DNA of 64,000 nucleotides from Papio anubis (Eukaryota; Chordata; Mammalia; Primates; Cercopithecidae): contig NC_044984.1 in the NCBI RefSeq assembly GCF_008728515.1, positions 90,443,181 to 90,507,180 of the forward strand. Reading direction: 5' to 3'. Shown here one piece after another: positions 45,649 to 58,189 of this stretch. The translations under genes were made by a program, and so were the position numbers. The notes under the pieces are model-generated. The model saw only the letters and a program-made list of their open reading frames with translations, had not been told where the DNA came from and searched no databases. The stretch's first letter is position 1, and the number at the start of each line of letters is the position of its first letter.

Positions 45649-47264
45649 GGGAATATTCATCTAAAGGATGTTGTAGGATTTGTGTGGGATGACTGGAACC
45701 ATGGCTGCTATCTTGTGACCATGAGGGGAGGTAGCTGGTGGTTCAAAACTGCCCTGCTAAGTGAGAATGGAATAGGAAGGCTGTAAACAGCCCATATCTT
45801 TCTTAACCTTGTTGAGCCATTGAATTGATGAACTTTGCATCTGTCCTGTCTCAGGAGTTCTTGTTAAGCAAGATGGTAAATTTTTCATATCGTTTAAAGA
45901 TTTGACCTTTAAATTTTCAGTAATAGTCCTTACAGTGATGGCTTGCAAACAGAAAATTAAAATTTTAAAAAAGTGCTATCCTAACTGATTCTGTCAATGT
46001 ACTCAAGTGTAAAGAAATTACATGTTTAACCTCTCATGGAATTAGAGGAAAAAAATTTCATGTTATTTTAAGTATGTTCAGTTCTTTTATTAACTCATAT
46101 TGATTTCCCCCCTCCTCCTTACTCTTGCAACCACAATAATTTGCATCTGAGAGGTTTTATTTTATTTCCACTGATATTTTTAGAAATTACTATATCTGAG
46201 GCGGGTATGTCGGGAAAACATACACTACCACCCCTTTGCAGAAATGAGGGCTTATTGCAGCAGCTACTCACCCTTGTAATGTTTCCTGCTTGGAGACTCG
46301 AAGGACTACACTGAGCAGGTAGAATAAAGTTGGATGGAAGGCTCAACTACCAAGCAGTCAGGAATAGGACTGCTCTGAAGCACTGTGCAGACTGGGACCT
46401 ACGGCAGGGCTGGGAGCCGGAGTGTGGAGGAAATGCCTTTTGCAGATCAGTGGTGCCCCCTTGCTGTTCTGTGCTGCACAGCCACATGAGGTCATCCCAC
46501 ATAAGAGGGTGCCCATGTCCAGGATCTTAAACCAATTACTGCCATCTCCATTGCTTCCTCTAAAGCCTCACTCTTAGTTCTACGCAGTAACACCGCCTGG
46601 AAACTCCCCAAGGCCACCGAGCTCAAACTAACAGGTTTGTGATGTGGGCAAACTCCTTAGATGATCTCAAAATGAAAGAAGAGGCTGTTCACTGGAGGTA
46701 ATAGCAAATCCCCTTTGTTCCTCTCTTGGCAGATGAGGGCCTTTGCTCTCTCCCTAAGGGTTCCGCCTGTCACCATCTGTGCACCCACTGTGGAAGGGCC
46801 AGTGCTAAGGTAAATTTCCATTTATTTCCTGCCAGCAGATGGCTCCTCCTTTTGGTCTCATCTTGAATTGTTTGCCAGACCAGCCAATTAGTCTCCTCAC
46901 CCTTCCTGAAGCGTCCCAGGGAAGCAATATCATCACCAGCAACCTATCATTATCCCACTTCTTCTAAGCACTGTGATTCTAAATGCCTGCCATGGAACAG
47001 AAGCTCATTCGCACATGGCTCTTTAACCCTTACTTGAAAGACCTCAATTCGACATTCTCTGTCTCTCGCTCTCACACTCATATACAAATGCACACTCATA
47101 CACAGTACCTGCAACCTGATCCAGGATAGGAAACAAAATGACAGTATGCGGCATTCAAGAATAAATTTAAAAATAAGACATAATTTCAGACGAACTGCAG
47201 AAGGAAAAACACAGTAATTATATTTTCTGATCCCCACTGAGGACACAATAAAAACTTTTTTTTA
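45646..47264. other. Intergenic single-copy
   Basis: 1.6 kb without any repeat that I recognise and without convincing coding frames; unusually repeat-poor for this window. Confidence 0.55.
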
Positions 47265-47545
47265 GGCAAGGCACGGTGGCTCACGCCTGTAACCCCAGCA
47301 CTGTGGGAGGCCAAGGCAGGTGGATCACAAGGCCAGGAGATTGAGACCAGCCTGACCAACATGGTGAAACCCCAACTCCACTAAAAATACAAAAATTAGC
47401 CAGATGTGGTGGCGGGTGCCTGTAATCCCAGCTACTCGGGAGGCTGAGACAGGAGAATCTCTTGAACCAGAGAGTCAGAGGTTGCAGTGAGCCGAGATCG
47501 CACCATTGCACTCCAGCCTGGCGACAGAGCAAGCAAACAAACAAC
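47265..47545 (+). mobile_element. AluS, left member of inverted pair
   Basis: Plus Alu ending in (CAAA)n; faces a minus Alu about 60 bp away. Confidence 0.95.
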
Positions 47546-47606
47546 CACTTTATTTTTATTTTTAATTTTTATTTATTTAATTTAATTTAATTTTTATTTT
47601 TATTTA

Positions 47607-47898
47607 TTTTTTTATTTTTTTGAGACAGATTCTTGCTCTGTCGCCAGGCTGGAGTGCAGTGGTGCGATCTCGGCTCACTGCAACCTCCGACTCCCTGGTT
47701 CAAGAGATTCTCCTGCCTCAGCCTCCTGAGTAGCTGGGATTACAGGCACCCGCCACCACACCCGGCTAATTTTGTATTTTTAGTAGCGTCAGGGTTTCAC
47801 CATGTTGGCCAGGCTGGTCTTGATCTCTGGCCTCATGATCTGCCCACCTCCGCCTCCTGAAGTTCTGGGATTACAGGCATGCATCACCGCATCCAGCC
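47607..47898 (-). mobile_element. AluS, right member of inverted pair
   Basis: Minus Alu after an A/T-rich linker of TTTAA and TTTTA units. Confidence 0.95.
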
Positions 47899-49699
47899 AA
47901 AAAACGTTTTTTGTTTTTTTTTTTACTTTGTGAATTTGTTCGTATGAAAGAAATCTTTTAAGGATATAAAATCAAATTGCATTGAGTTACATTTAATAAA
48001 GTATCTTTATCAGAAAAGAGTATATAGAATGACACTGGCAGGATTCTTCATCCCCCCAGTCCAGGATGAATGATGACCTTCCAGGCTAGGCCAAGGAGAT
48101 TCTCCCAGCGCTATTCTTAGAAACATCAACAAGGCCCTTGTGCACTTGTTTTAAGGTTTTTCACCTTCAGACATTCCTGCCTGATGCCTAAAGAAGACAT
48201 GTTATTCAGGGCATCCCATTTGAATACTGTATCTCCTCGGATGCTTAAGCAAAGTGTCTGTAAAGCTAGACGGAGGGGACAGCTGCTTCCATCCATGGAG
48301 CAAGGGAGCAATGACGAGCTGATGGAGGTTAAAGGTATTTGTGAGGCAGACACAGCATCTGTGCAGAGGGGTAGAGGTATTTGTTTTTCCACTTTTCTGC
48401 TCTTGTTACCACAACTTCCTTGTGTCCTGTGATTATTGCACATGAACTAGAGTAGCAGGGGAGGTTCAGTTCCTCTTGGTGGTTGAGGTGGCAGGTGAGA
48501 AGGCGTAGACATGGGACGAACCCCACTTTGGGGCAACCCCCACTCTGAGGCAAGGGTGGGAAGAGCTCACTTTCCCATAAATAATCGCTGGGCTGGTGTC
48601 CTTCAGTATAAGTGAATATAAGCAAAGTCCCAAGAACAGTGCCTGGCACATAAAATGCAGTAGCTCAGGGTGGGCTATAACCACTTGCATCTTTAGAGCA
48701 GTGCCGTGTGCCAGCATGCCCTCAACAAACATTTGCCCAATGAAGGACTGTATAGCTCTGTGCCACCTGGCAGCTCCAACTGTCCCAGCAGATCTTCCTC
48801 TTCCTTTGTTCTTTTCCTTGCAACCTTTGCAATAAAGGGGGGCATTGGCCCAATAGTTAACTCCCAAATCTTGAACAAAGGGGATTACCCCTGTTCCAAA
48901 CTGGGAAGCTTCTAGCTTTGTGGTGAGCTAGGGACTGCTGTCAACAACTAGAGATTAAAGGAAGCTGAAACCAGCTGGAGAATAAAGAAAACTGCTGCAA
49001 GCAAGTCACTGCAGGAAGTACCAGTGGTCTCCAAAAATGCAGTTGCACCAGATTTTACATACAATAGGGAGGATTGGTCTCTCTAGAGAGGAGAGAGTCA
49101 AGTATTCTTCTGAGAAGGAACCAACTCCTGTAAATCAGGAAACCTCAGGCTCTCACTGGCCAAGGGGCAATGGGACACCTCCCCAAGGTGATTCATTGGC
49201 TCCCTCTGAACCCAGAAGTTCAAGCCTATGGTGCACCTTTTTGGAGCCTCTTCTCTTACCCTAGTCCCCAAGAATGTGCTCTGTGGGCAGGTTACACCCT
49301 TCACAAGACCCTTTCATGCCCTGTGACTCCCTTCCCCATTGTTTGCATAGTCTGGCAGCTTCTGCCACTTTCCCTGGTAAGCCATCCCTTAAAGTGAACC
49401 CTCTTCTGTCAACCACCAGGGACTCATTTCACACACACACCTGTCTTTCTGGAGCCTTTCAATCCACAGCCTTCAATCCTATAAACCAGTGGGAGATCTG
49501 CAATTAGATTTGGAAACCAGTCTTGTCCACTGACTCAACTCAAGAATTGCTCTTTCCATTTCTCTCGTTCCCCTCACTTCAGCCTCACAAGGGGCCGTCT
49601 GAGGGAGAGCTCTCTATTTCTAAAAAGACAAGTTTGAAATTAAATTTGCTTAATTAAAAATGTGAAAATTTAAAATTGAATTTAAATTGCTGGCAGCCA
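47899..49699. other. Intergenic single-copy
   Basis: A possible MIR/L2 trace around 48640-48750 (AACAGTGCCTGGCACATAAA). Minus-strand frames at 48126-48867 have no family resemblance. Confidence 0.5.
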
Positions 49700-50165
49700 A
49701 TTGCTTCATGGGTACAGGGTTTTCTCTAGGGGTGAAGGAAACACTTTGTAACCGAATAGAGGTGGAAGTTGCACAATATCGTGAATGTACCAAATGCCAC
49801 TGAATTGTACACTTTAAAATGGTTAATTTGGCCAGGCCTGGTGGCTCACGCCTGTAATCCTAGCACTTTGGGAGGCCAAGCTGGGCAGATTGCTTGAGGT
49901 CAGGAGTTCGAGACCAGACTGGCCAACATGGTAAAACTCTGACTCTACTAAAAATACAAAAATTAGCCTGGCATGGTGGCACACGCCTGTAATCTCAGCT
50001 ACTCGGGAGGCTGAGGCAGGAGAATCACTGGAACCCAGGAGGCAGTGAGCTGAGATCGCGCCACTGCACTCCAGCCTGGGCGACAGAGTGAGTGAGACTC
50101 TGTCTCAAAAAAAAAAAAAAAGTTAACTTTATGTTATGTGAATTTCACCTCAATTAAAAAAATTA
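49700..50165 (+). repeat. Old L1 3' end split by an Alu
   Basis: GTGAATGTACCAAATGCCAC, AATTGTACACTTTAAAATGG, then an Alu at 49830-50121, then TTATGTTATGTGAATTTCAC and an A-rich tail. Confidence 0.7.
49830..50121 (+). mobile_element. AluS inside an L1 tail
   Basis: Full-length apart from a short right-arm deletion (GGAGGCAGTGAGC); GTTAATTT-like duplication. Confidence 0.94.
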
Positions 50166-50169
50166 AATC

Positions 50170-50663
50170 ACTTTCCCTGCCAAATATTGGCTCAGATGCT
50201 CAGGCAAACAGGTTCAGGGAGATGCTCTGAATCGTGGAATGAGGAAATACCAAGGAGGAGCTGATGGGGTTTGGTCTCCTTACAGGCCCATTGCAGAGGC
50301 TGAGAGGGCAACAAGGAAGGGAGAGGAAGAATAGGCCGAGCCACCCACCTGGCAACAGATTCTGAACAGGGGAGAAAGTGTGTGGACTGGGGTGAGTTTC
50401 ATCAGCTTGCCATTGAGAATGGAACTACCTGACATTTACCTATTACAGAACAACAACATTACTTTTTTTGTGGAGTCCCTTTGGTTGAGTTGATGACAAC
50501 TGGCCATTCAGGTTCCCTGCATTAAGACATTCATCCCATAAGCAAACAATGCTTTGAGTCTGGCAGCCAGCCCCTAGAAGAATTCAAAGACTAGTGAATA
50601 AGACATCAGCGTTCACAGTGGATTTCCTTTCGCCTCTGCCTTCAGTAGAAACTTCTGGAGGCA
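50170..50663. other. Intergenic single-copy
   Basis: No gene or repeat recognised. Confidence 0.5.
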
Positions 50664-50967
50664 GGCCAGGCACGGTGGCTCACGCCTGTAATCCCAGCAC
50701 TTTGGGAGGCTGAGGCGGACGGACCATGAGGTCAAGAGATCGAGACCATCCTGGCCAACATGGTGAAACCCTGTCTCTACTAAAAATACAAAAAAAAAAA
50801 AAAATAGCTGGGCATGGTGGCGCACGCCTGTAGTCAGCTACTCCAGAGGCTGAGGCAGGAGAATTCCTTGAACCAGGGAGGCAGAGGTTGCAGTGAGCTA
50901 AGATCAAGCCATTGCACTCCAGCCTGGCAACAGAGTGAGACTCCATCTCAAAAAAAAAAAAAAAAAA
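50664..50967 (+). mobile_element. AluY/S
   Basis: Full-length; AAACTTCTGGAGGCA/AAACCTCTAGAGGCA duplication. Confidence 0.95.
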
Positions 50968-51065
50968 GAAAAAGAAACCTCTAGAGGCATTCTGCAGCTG
51001 GGGTGTGGTAGTCAGAGAAAATAGATGAAGATTTGTTAAATGTAAAGTTTAGATAAAGGGCAAGT

Positions 51066-51720
51066 ACTTTTGAAAATAAATTTTAATTGACCAGTATAAG
51101 GGTATATATTTATGGTGTACCACATGATGTTTTGAAATATGTATACATTGTGGAATGGATAAATTGAGATATACATTACCTCACATACTTACTTTTTTGT
51201 GGTGAAAACACTGAAAATCGATTCCCTTAGTGATTTTTAAGTATATAATACATTGTTATCAATTATAGTCATTGTTTGTACAACAGATCTCTTGGTCTTA
51301 CTCCTTTTATCTAACTCAAATTTTGTATCCTTTAGCCAACATCTCCCCAAGCCCAGTCTTTGGTAACGACCGTTTGACTCTGCTTTAATGAGTTGGGCTT
51401 TTTTAGATTCTACATAAAAGTGAGATCACATGGTTTTGGTCTTGCTGTGCCTGGCTTATTTTACTTAGCACAATGTCCTCCAGGTTCATTTGTGTCGTCA
51501 CAGGTGACATAATTTTCCGCTTTTTATTTTAAGGCTGGATAGTATTCTATTGTATACATACATTTCTTTATCCGTACATCCATGAAGGACACTTACTTTG
51601 ATTCCATATCTTGGCTACTGTGAATAATACTGCAATGAACATGAGACGCTGATATCTCTTTGACATACTGACTTCATTTCCTTTGGATATACAATCAGTA
51701 GTGCGATAGCTGGATGGCAC
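51066..51720 (-). repeat. Old L1 (L1M type) 3' region, minus strand
   Basis: GTATATATTTATGGTGTACC, CCAACATCTCCCCAAGCCC, TTCCATATCTTGGCTACTGT, GGATATACAATCAGTAGTGC. Confidence 0.75.
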
Positions 51721-51734
51721 GTGCCTTCTTCATC

Positions 51735-51799
51735 CATTTGTCCTGCTACCACAAAATACCTGACACTGGGTAATTGATTAAGAACAGAAATGTGTTTTC

Positions 51800-51833
<34 letters not shown>

Positions 51834-52430
51834 GAGATGGAGTCTCGCTCAGTCGCCCAGGTTGGAGTGCAGTGGCGTGATCTTGGCTCACTGCAAGCTC
51901 TGCCTCCCAGGTTCACTCCATTCTCCTGCCTCAGCTTCCTGAGTAGCTGGGACTACAGGCACCTGCCACCACACCTGGCTAATTTTTGTGCGTGTGTGTT
52001 TTTAGTAGGGATGGGGTTTCACTCTGTTACCCAGGATGATCTTGATCTCCTGACCTCGTGATCCACCTGCCTCGGCCCCCCAAAGTGCTGGGATTATAGG
52101 CATGAGCCACTGTGCCTGGCCAGAAATGTATTTTCTCACAGTTGAGGAGGCTTGGAAGTCCAATATCAAGGCTCCAGCATTTGGCAGCTGATGAGGACTG
52201 CTCTCTGTTTCCACGATCACATCTTGTTGCTGTGTCCTTTTGGCAGAAGGAAGATGAGAGTAAAGCCTCTCTCTCAAGCCATTTTATAAGGGCCTGAATC
52301 TCATCCATGAAGGTGGGGCCCTCATGACTTAACCACTCCCCAAATGGTCCCACTTCTTGATATCACCACCATGGGGATGAAGTTTCAACATGAATTTTGG
52401 AGGGGACATATTCAAACCACAGCAATATGC
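51735..52430 (-). repeat. MaLR LTR split by an Alu
   Basis: TTTGTCCTGCTACCACAAAA ... CACTGGGTAATTGATTAAG, then an Alu (51814-52121) with AGAAATGTGTTTT/AGAAATGTATTTT at its edges, then TCTCACAGTTGAGGAGGC through GGAGGGGACATATTCAAACC. Confidence 0.7.
51814..52121 (-). mobile_element. AluY
   Basis: Full-length with (TTTTC)n lead; AGAAATGT duplication. Confidence 0.95.
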
Positions 52431-53250
52431 CACCACAGCAATATGCCAGTTCCAGTTTTAATTTTTTGAGACACCTCCATACTCATTTCCATAATGGCTA
52501 TACTAATTTACATTCTCACCAACAGCATACAAGGAAGAACACATACCTTGTAAACATAAGTATATCCTCCCATGCAATATTTGGGACATAGTTATCCTTA
52601 AAAAAAAAAAAAAAAGTGTTCTTCACACTTAATGGAACACCCTGAATTTTGATTAGCCAAATCTGGCATTTCTGACGTTTTAGAAATTTCTACTGATAGA
52701 TTTTCAGACTTTGTGGGTTCATAGAACACTTGGTCTCTTCTGGGACATGCACTGCCCCACCAGCCTTTTCCTCTGTGGAATACTCAGTCTCTTGAATGAC
52801 TGTGCAGCTTCAAATACCACAAGCCTCAAATTTGTAACAAATGGCCTCAGGCCTGGTTTTATTTGCTGATACCCTGCTGGTGGCAGCGGTAGCCCCTGCA
52901 ATTTACACCAGGTGGGAAACAGGCTGCAGCATCCAATCGTCCTAATGGAAACAGGCTGTGATCTGATGGAGTGTGAAAGGTGCTGAGCTCCACCCACTCC
53001 TCAGCACCTCGGTTCCTTAGGAAGAGCTCTCTGCTGGCAGGACCCTGTTCTGGGAGAAAACTTCCCGGAGTTGCTCAGAAGTTGGCCCTTCTGGATTTTT
53101 GACATTTCTTCCCACCTTTGTTCTCCCGGGTTTTCTTAGGTCAAGGAGGGCTATGTGAGGAAGGAGTCAGCCCACAGCAGGGAGATCTTTCATAAACAGG
53201 AACCCAACAAGGCCGGATTATATTCCCATGGTGTCAAACTGGACTTTTAA
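52431..53250. other. Intergenic, mostly single-copy
   Basis: 52440-52560 may be a small L1 trace (CATTCTCACCAACAGC). The rest shows nothing. Confidence 0.5.
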
Positions 53251-53264
53251 ATTATTATTATTAT

Positions 53265-53545
53265 TAGAGACAGGGTCTTGTTCTGTCACCCAGGCTAGAG
53301 TGCAGTGGTGCTGTGACGTCTTATTGCAGCCTCAACTTGGCCTCAAGCGATCCTCCCACCTCAGCCTCCTGAGTAGCTGGTACTACAGACACGCGCCACC
53401 ACACCTGGCTGATTTTTAAATTTTTTGGAGAGAGAGGGTCTTGCTATGTTGCTCAGACTGATCTTGAGCTCTTGGGCTCAAGTGATCCTCCTGCCTCAGC
53501 CTCCCAAAGCATTGGCATTACAAGTGTAAGCCACTGCGCCTGGCC
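53265..53545 (-). mobile_element. AluJ
   Basis: Diverged minus Alu after an (ATT)n tail. Confidence 0.92.
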
Positions 53546-53739
53546 TGGACAACTATTATTAATGCCCACTTGCCTCTGTTAAGACCTAAACTCAAATACT
53601 GGACGAAAGAAAGAAAAGAGCTCTCTATTGACTTCTAACCCTGGGAAATACCTGGCAAGAATGGTAATAAACAGCCCCTTTCCACTCCTCAAGTCCACCG
53701 GTCAGTTCCTTTACTTCATTTGCTTAAAGATGTAGAGGA

Positions 53740-53766
53740 GTGAAAAAAAAAAAAAAAAAAAAAAAA
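53740..53766. repeat. Poly(A) tract
   Basis: A run of about 24 A's with no attached retroelement that I recognise. Confidence 0.85.
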
Positions 53767-55091
53767 GGCTTGATCCTCATGGTGAGAACCACACACCCAC
53801 ACCCATCCTATCCTGCAAAGTTCAAACAACTGTGCTATAGGCTGGGATGGCAAGCTCGTTGTGCATGTCTCCCTGGGTGGAGGCAGTCTGCCAGACCCCC
53901 AGAAACACACAATACTTTGGCTCTTGGTCAAAAACACCAACATTCATTGCCGACAATATCCCCACCTACCACCCGTCCCTAGCCACCCCTTCCTGGAAAA
54001 TGTGATGGAGGAGGGAGAGTCGGCCAACTCCAACACCACCTGGCCCTCAGCAGCAGACCTGGACGCTGGCCCGGAAGCAGCCCTGGCCCGTCCGTGGACA
54101 GGTCCTCAGGGGTGTGCATGGAGCAGCATATCCTTCTTCTCACAGCTTCAGCTTCCTGCAAGGCTGCGGAGTCACCTCTGTTGGCCTGGGCCTCTCTCTG
54201 ACCTCGGATGACATGGGAAACGGAGGCCAGTGGGTGAAATTGGGAGGCTGAGCTGTGATCTGTCACTATCCGGCATAGGGTGGGACACATTGTCCCTGAA
54301 AAGGGAGGCTAACTTCCCACCCCACCCAGCCACAGCACAGCCTTTCCGGGGGGAACCAACCCACCCCCGGTCCCCATCTGGCTCTGAAAATGTGTGCCAC
54401 ATACTGTGGCCCAGTTGCTGTCGGAGGCAATCTGAACTCAACCAAGGAGCTGACACTCAGTTCTTTGTCTACTGCTTTAGGAAGTCTTAACTCCCTTTAG
54501 AATAGCTGGGTTTTGGAGGCTTGTTGGGGAGGGGACTGGTAGATGTAAAAGCATACTTTCGGAGGTTTGCTCACTAAACAGTGTCATGCTGAACACTCAC
54601 AGTGATTCCAGCAGCTGCTAACTGAAATCTTACACTTGAATCAATTTTTGCTAATCCAGAAATCTGGCGGCCTTGGCCAGATCCCAAAGGAATAAGAATA
54701 TAAATGAAATTTGGCTCATTCAACATGGTCCTTAAAAAGACTAAACAAAATAACCACTTAAGTAGTAGGAGAACCTAATAATAAGACAGACCTTCCTTCT
54801 TTGATAGACTGAGTAACTGAATTTTCCACTTGCATGTAACTGTGTGGGACCGTCAAGATCATCAAAGACAGAGAGAGACACTATTTCTTCTCAGCTTTTC
54901 TCAGAACCTTTGTGGAGGGTCTCTTATGTATTAACATACATCTGTCAAATTTCTTCTCAGCCTGGGGCCCCCTTCAGTTTTGCTCTCCCCCCGAGGAACG
55001 CTCTAGGCTTCAGGTTAAGTGTTCCTTCCTCAGAGAAACTTTTCCCAACCATCCCCTTCAATTATGGCTTAGCTTCTCCTGTTATGATTTC
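53767..55091. other. Intergenic, locally GC-rich single-copy
   Basis: 54000-54400 is GC-richer than its surroundings and free of recognised repeats. A possible L2 trace lies at 54960-55060. No gene assigned. Confidence 0.5.
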
Positions 55092-55381
55092 ATTTTTTTT
55101 TAAGATAGAGTCTCGGTCTGTCACCCAGGCTGGAGTGCAATGGTGCAATCTCAGCTTACTGCAACCTCTGCCTCCCGGGTTCAAGCGATTCTCCTGCCTC
55201 AGCCTCCTGAGTAGCTGGGATTACAGGTGTCCACCACCACGCCCGGCTAATTTTTGTATTTTTAGTAGAGATGGGGTTTCACCATGTTGGTCAGGGTGGT
55301 CTTAAACTCCTGACCTCGTGATCCTCCCACCTTGGCCTCCTAAAGTGTTGGAATTACAGGTGTGAGCCACCACGCCCAGCC
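55092..55381 (-). mobile_element. AluS
   Basis: Full-length minus Alu. Confidence 0.95.
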
Positions 55382-55395
55382 TTCCTTTTTCTTTC

Positions 55396-55414
<19 letters not shown>

Positions 55415-55432
<18 letters not shown>

Positions 55433-55711
55433 TGAGATAGGGTCTCACTGTGTCGCCCAGACTGGAGGGCAGTGGCACGATCTTGGCTCACTGCAGTCTC
55501 AGCCTCCTGGGCTCAAGCGATTCTCTCATCTCAGCCTCGGTAGCACGAACTACAGGCTCACTCCACTATGCCCAGCTAATTTCTGTACTTTCTGTAGACT
55601 CAGGATTTCGCCATATTGCCCAGGTTGGTCTCAAGTTCCCAAGCTCAAGAGATCTGCCTGCCTCAGCCTCCCTAAGTGCTGGGATTATAAGTGCAAGCCA
55701 CCACGTCCAGC
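55415..55711 (-). mobile_element. AluJ/S
   Basis: Full-length, diverged, with (TTTTC)n lead directly after the preceding Alu. Confidence 0.93.
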
Positions 55712-55780
55712 CCACCTGTTACAATTTCTTGTTCTCGTTACTATTGGAGCACTTACTACTAATGACATTTTTATCTTTAA

Positions 55781-56539
55781 TTGTGTGATGATGCCAACCT
55801 CCAAAAAAGATGTTAAAATACTAACCCGTAGTACCTCAGAACATAACCTTAGTTGGAAGTAGGGCCATTGCAAATGTAATTAGCTCAGATGAGGTCATAC
55901 GGCAGAAGAGTGGGTCCCTAGCCCAATGTGACTGGTGTCCTTATAAGAAGACAGCCTTGCTGGGCGCGGTGGCTCATGCCCGTAATCTCAACACTTTGGG
56001 AGGCCGAGGCAGGTGGATCACCTGAGGTCAAGAGTTCGAGACCAGCCTGACCAACATGGTGAAACCCCGTCTCTACTAAAAATACAAAAATTAGCTGGGC
56101 GTGGTGGCATGCACCTGTAATCTTAGCTACTAAGGAGGCTGAGGCAGGAGAATCGCTTGAACCCGGGAGGCAGAGGTTGCAGTGAGCCAAGATCGTACCA
56201 CTGCACTCCAGCCTGGGCAACAAGAATGAAACTCCGTCTCAGGGAAACAAACAAACAAACAAACAAACACGACAGCCTTGTGAAGATGCAGACATGTAGG
56301 GAGAATGCCATGTGACGACAAAGAACAGAGACTGGGGTTACATAGTTGCAAGACAAGGAACAGCAACAAAAGTTAGGAAGAGGCAGGAAAGATTCTCCTA
56401 TGGCTTTCAGAGGGAGCATGGCACCGCCAACACCTTAATCTTGTATTTCTAGTCTCCAGAACTGTGAGACAGTACATTTCTGTTGTTTTAAGCCACCCGG
56501 TTTATGGTACTTTGTTATAGCAGCTCTGGGAAATTAGGA
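55781..56539 (+). repeat. MLT1 LTR split by an Alu
   Basis: The LTR runs to GTGTCCTTATAAGAAGACAG, is broken by an Alu (55959-56270) with target duplication GACAGCCTT(G), then resumes GTGAAGATGCAGAC through TTTAAGCCACCCGGTTTATG. Confidence 0.85.
55959..56270 (+). mobile_element. AluS inside MLT1
   Basis: Full-length; (CAAA)n tail; GACAGCCTT duplication at 55950-55958 and 56271-56279. Confidence 0.95.
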
Positions 56540-56640
56540 AAAGCAAGGATGGTGTTTATTTCGGTCACTACTGTATCCTCGGCGTCTAACCCAGTGCCTA
56601 GCATGCAGTAGGTGCTCAAATATTTGTGAATGAATGAACA
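56540..56640 (+). repeat. L2 3' end
   Basis: CCCAGTGCCTAGCATGCAGT, GGTGCTCAAATATTTGTGAATGAATG. Confidence 0.6.
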
Positions 56641-56736
56641 ACAGCCTTGAGGATTCACTGTTGAAAAACAAATCATTTCACTTTGGTTGCTGACTGTTTC
56701 TGAGAACCATTCACATGGTCTTAGTTTTTTTGCTTT

Positions 56737-57033
56737 GTTTTGTTTTGTTTTTTTGAGACGGAGTCTTGCTCTTTCGCCCAGGCTGGAGTGCAGTGGCATG
56801 ACCTCGGCTCACTGCAAACTCTGCCTGCCAGGTTCAAGCGATTCTCCTGCCTCAGCCTCCTGAGTAGCTGGGATTACAGGCTCGCACCACCACAGCTGGC
56901 TAACTTTTCTATTTTTAGTAAAGACAGGGTTTCATCACGTTGGTCAGGCTGGTCTCAAACTCCTGACCTCACGATCTGCCCACCTCGGCCTCCCATAGTG
57001 CTGGGATTACAGGCATGAGCCACCGCACCTGGC
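56737..57033 (-). mobile_element. AluS
   Basis: Full-length minus Alu. Confidence 0.95.
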
Positions 57034-57050
57034 CGGTCTTGTTTTACATT

Positions 57051-57623
57051 TGTTGGGACCAAGTGAAGTTCCCCTTCACCCTCAGAAGTTTCACTGAAAA
57101 TTCAGCTCACAAAAAAAGGCAGATTAATAAGATGAAAGACTTTACAAATTTATTACTATGGTGTACAGAGGGAGAATCACAGAGTGTTTGCCCAATATCC
57201 CAAAAGGTACAGATGCTTATATGCCCTACTTCTTAGGGGAAAGGGAGATGGGGAAGTGTGGATTACTTTAGGGATGTGGTTAATGTTTTTTTAGGGGAAT
57301 TGAATGGGCTTGAAAAACATACACGAGTCTGGGGCAAAGTCCATTAGACCCATAGAGCAGATGATGGTTTATGATGACAGTCTGTCCAGGTTTCTTGGCA
57401 GACTTCCTGTGATATGGGTTCAGTTGATGAAAACTCAGGGAAGGGACTGGAGGTAAATGTTTTCTTCTTTGGTAGGTCCAGATTTTAGGCAGATAAGGGA
57501 ACTTCAGCCCGTGCTTTGGAGAAGTAAGAGATTGAGAGACAGGAAGTGGGGAGGAAAAACAGTTGTTCTCCTTGGCGGGCCTGTCCAGTCTTTATGTAGA
57601 TAGGGGAAAAGTCTCTTCTGGCA
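57051..57623 (-). mobile_element. LTR-like element, minus strand
   Basis: Read on the minus strand this has LTR order: TG start, CT-rich U3, TATA-like GCATATAAGCATC near 57215, AATAAA near 57150, and a short R/U5 ending ...TCCCAACA at 57051. No internal retroviral sequence and no clear target duplication. Family not recognised. Confidence 0.55.
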
Positions 57624-57664
57624 TCTGTTAACCTTTGAGAGCCTTTAACTCAAAAATACTCATT

Positions 57665-58180
57665 GGCCAAGTGCAGTGGCTCACACCTGTAATCCCAGCA
57701 CTCTGGGAGGCTGAGGTGGGAGGATTGCTTGAGTCCAGGAGTTCAAAACCAGTCTGGACAACGTACGGAGGCCTCGTTTCTACAAAAAATTTAAAAATTA
57801 GGCCAGGCATGGTGGCTCACATCTATAATCCCAGCACTTTGGGAGGCCAAGGCGGGCAGATCACCTGAGGTCAGAAGTTCAAGACCAGCCTGGCCAACAT
57901 GGTGAAACCCTATCTCTACCAAAATTAGCCAGGCATGGTGGTGGGCGCTTGTAATCCCAGCTACTCGGGAGGCTGAGGCAGGAGAATCTCTTGAACCTGG
58001 GAGGCGGAGGTTGCAGTGAGCCGAGATTGTGCCATTACACTCCAGTCTGGGCTACAAGAGTGAGACTTCGTCTCAAAAAAAAAAAAAAAATAGCTGGGTG
58101 GTAGAGGCTACAGTGAGCTGTTGATCAAGCCACCATACTACAGCTTGGGTGACAGAGCAAGACCCTGTCTCAACAAGAAA
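57665..58180 (+). mobile_element. AluJ split by a younger AluS
   Basis: Left arm 57665-57802, interruption, right arm 58091-58180 (AGCTGGGTGGTAGAGGC). Confidence 0.88.
57803..58090 (+). mobile_element. AluS nested in AluJ
   Basis: Complete AluS inserted into the A-rich linker of the older Alu. Confidence 0.93.
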
Positions 58181-58189
58181 AACACTCAT

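Noticed and set aside
48126..48890. Overlapping minus frames of 105-133 codons in single-copy DNA
   Set aside because: No recognisable domain, no splice or poly(A) context, and competing frames on both strands.
54844..55862. Frames of 153 and 166 codons
   Set aside because: They translate antisense Alu sequence (typical SVTQAGVQW...LSSWDYRC strings) joined to flanking DNA.
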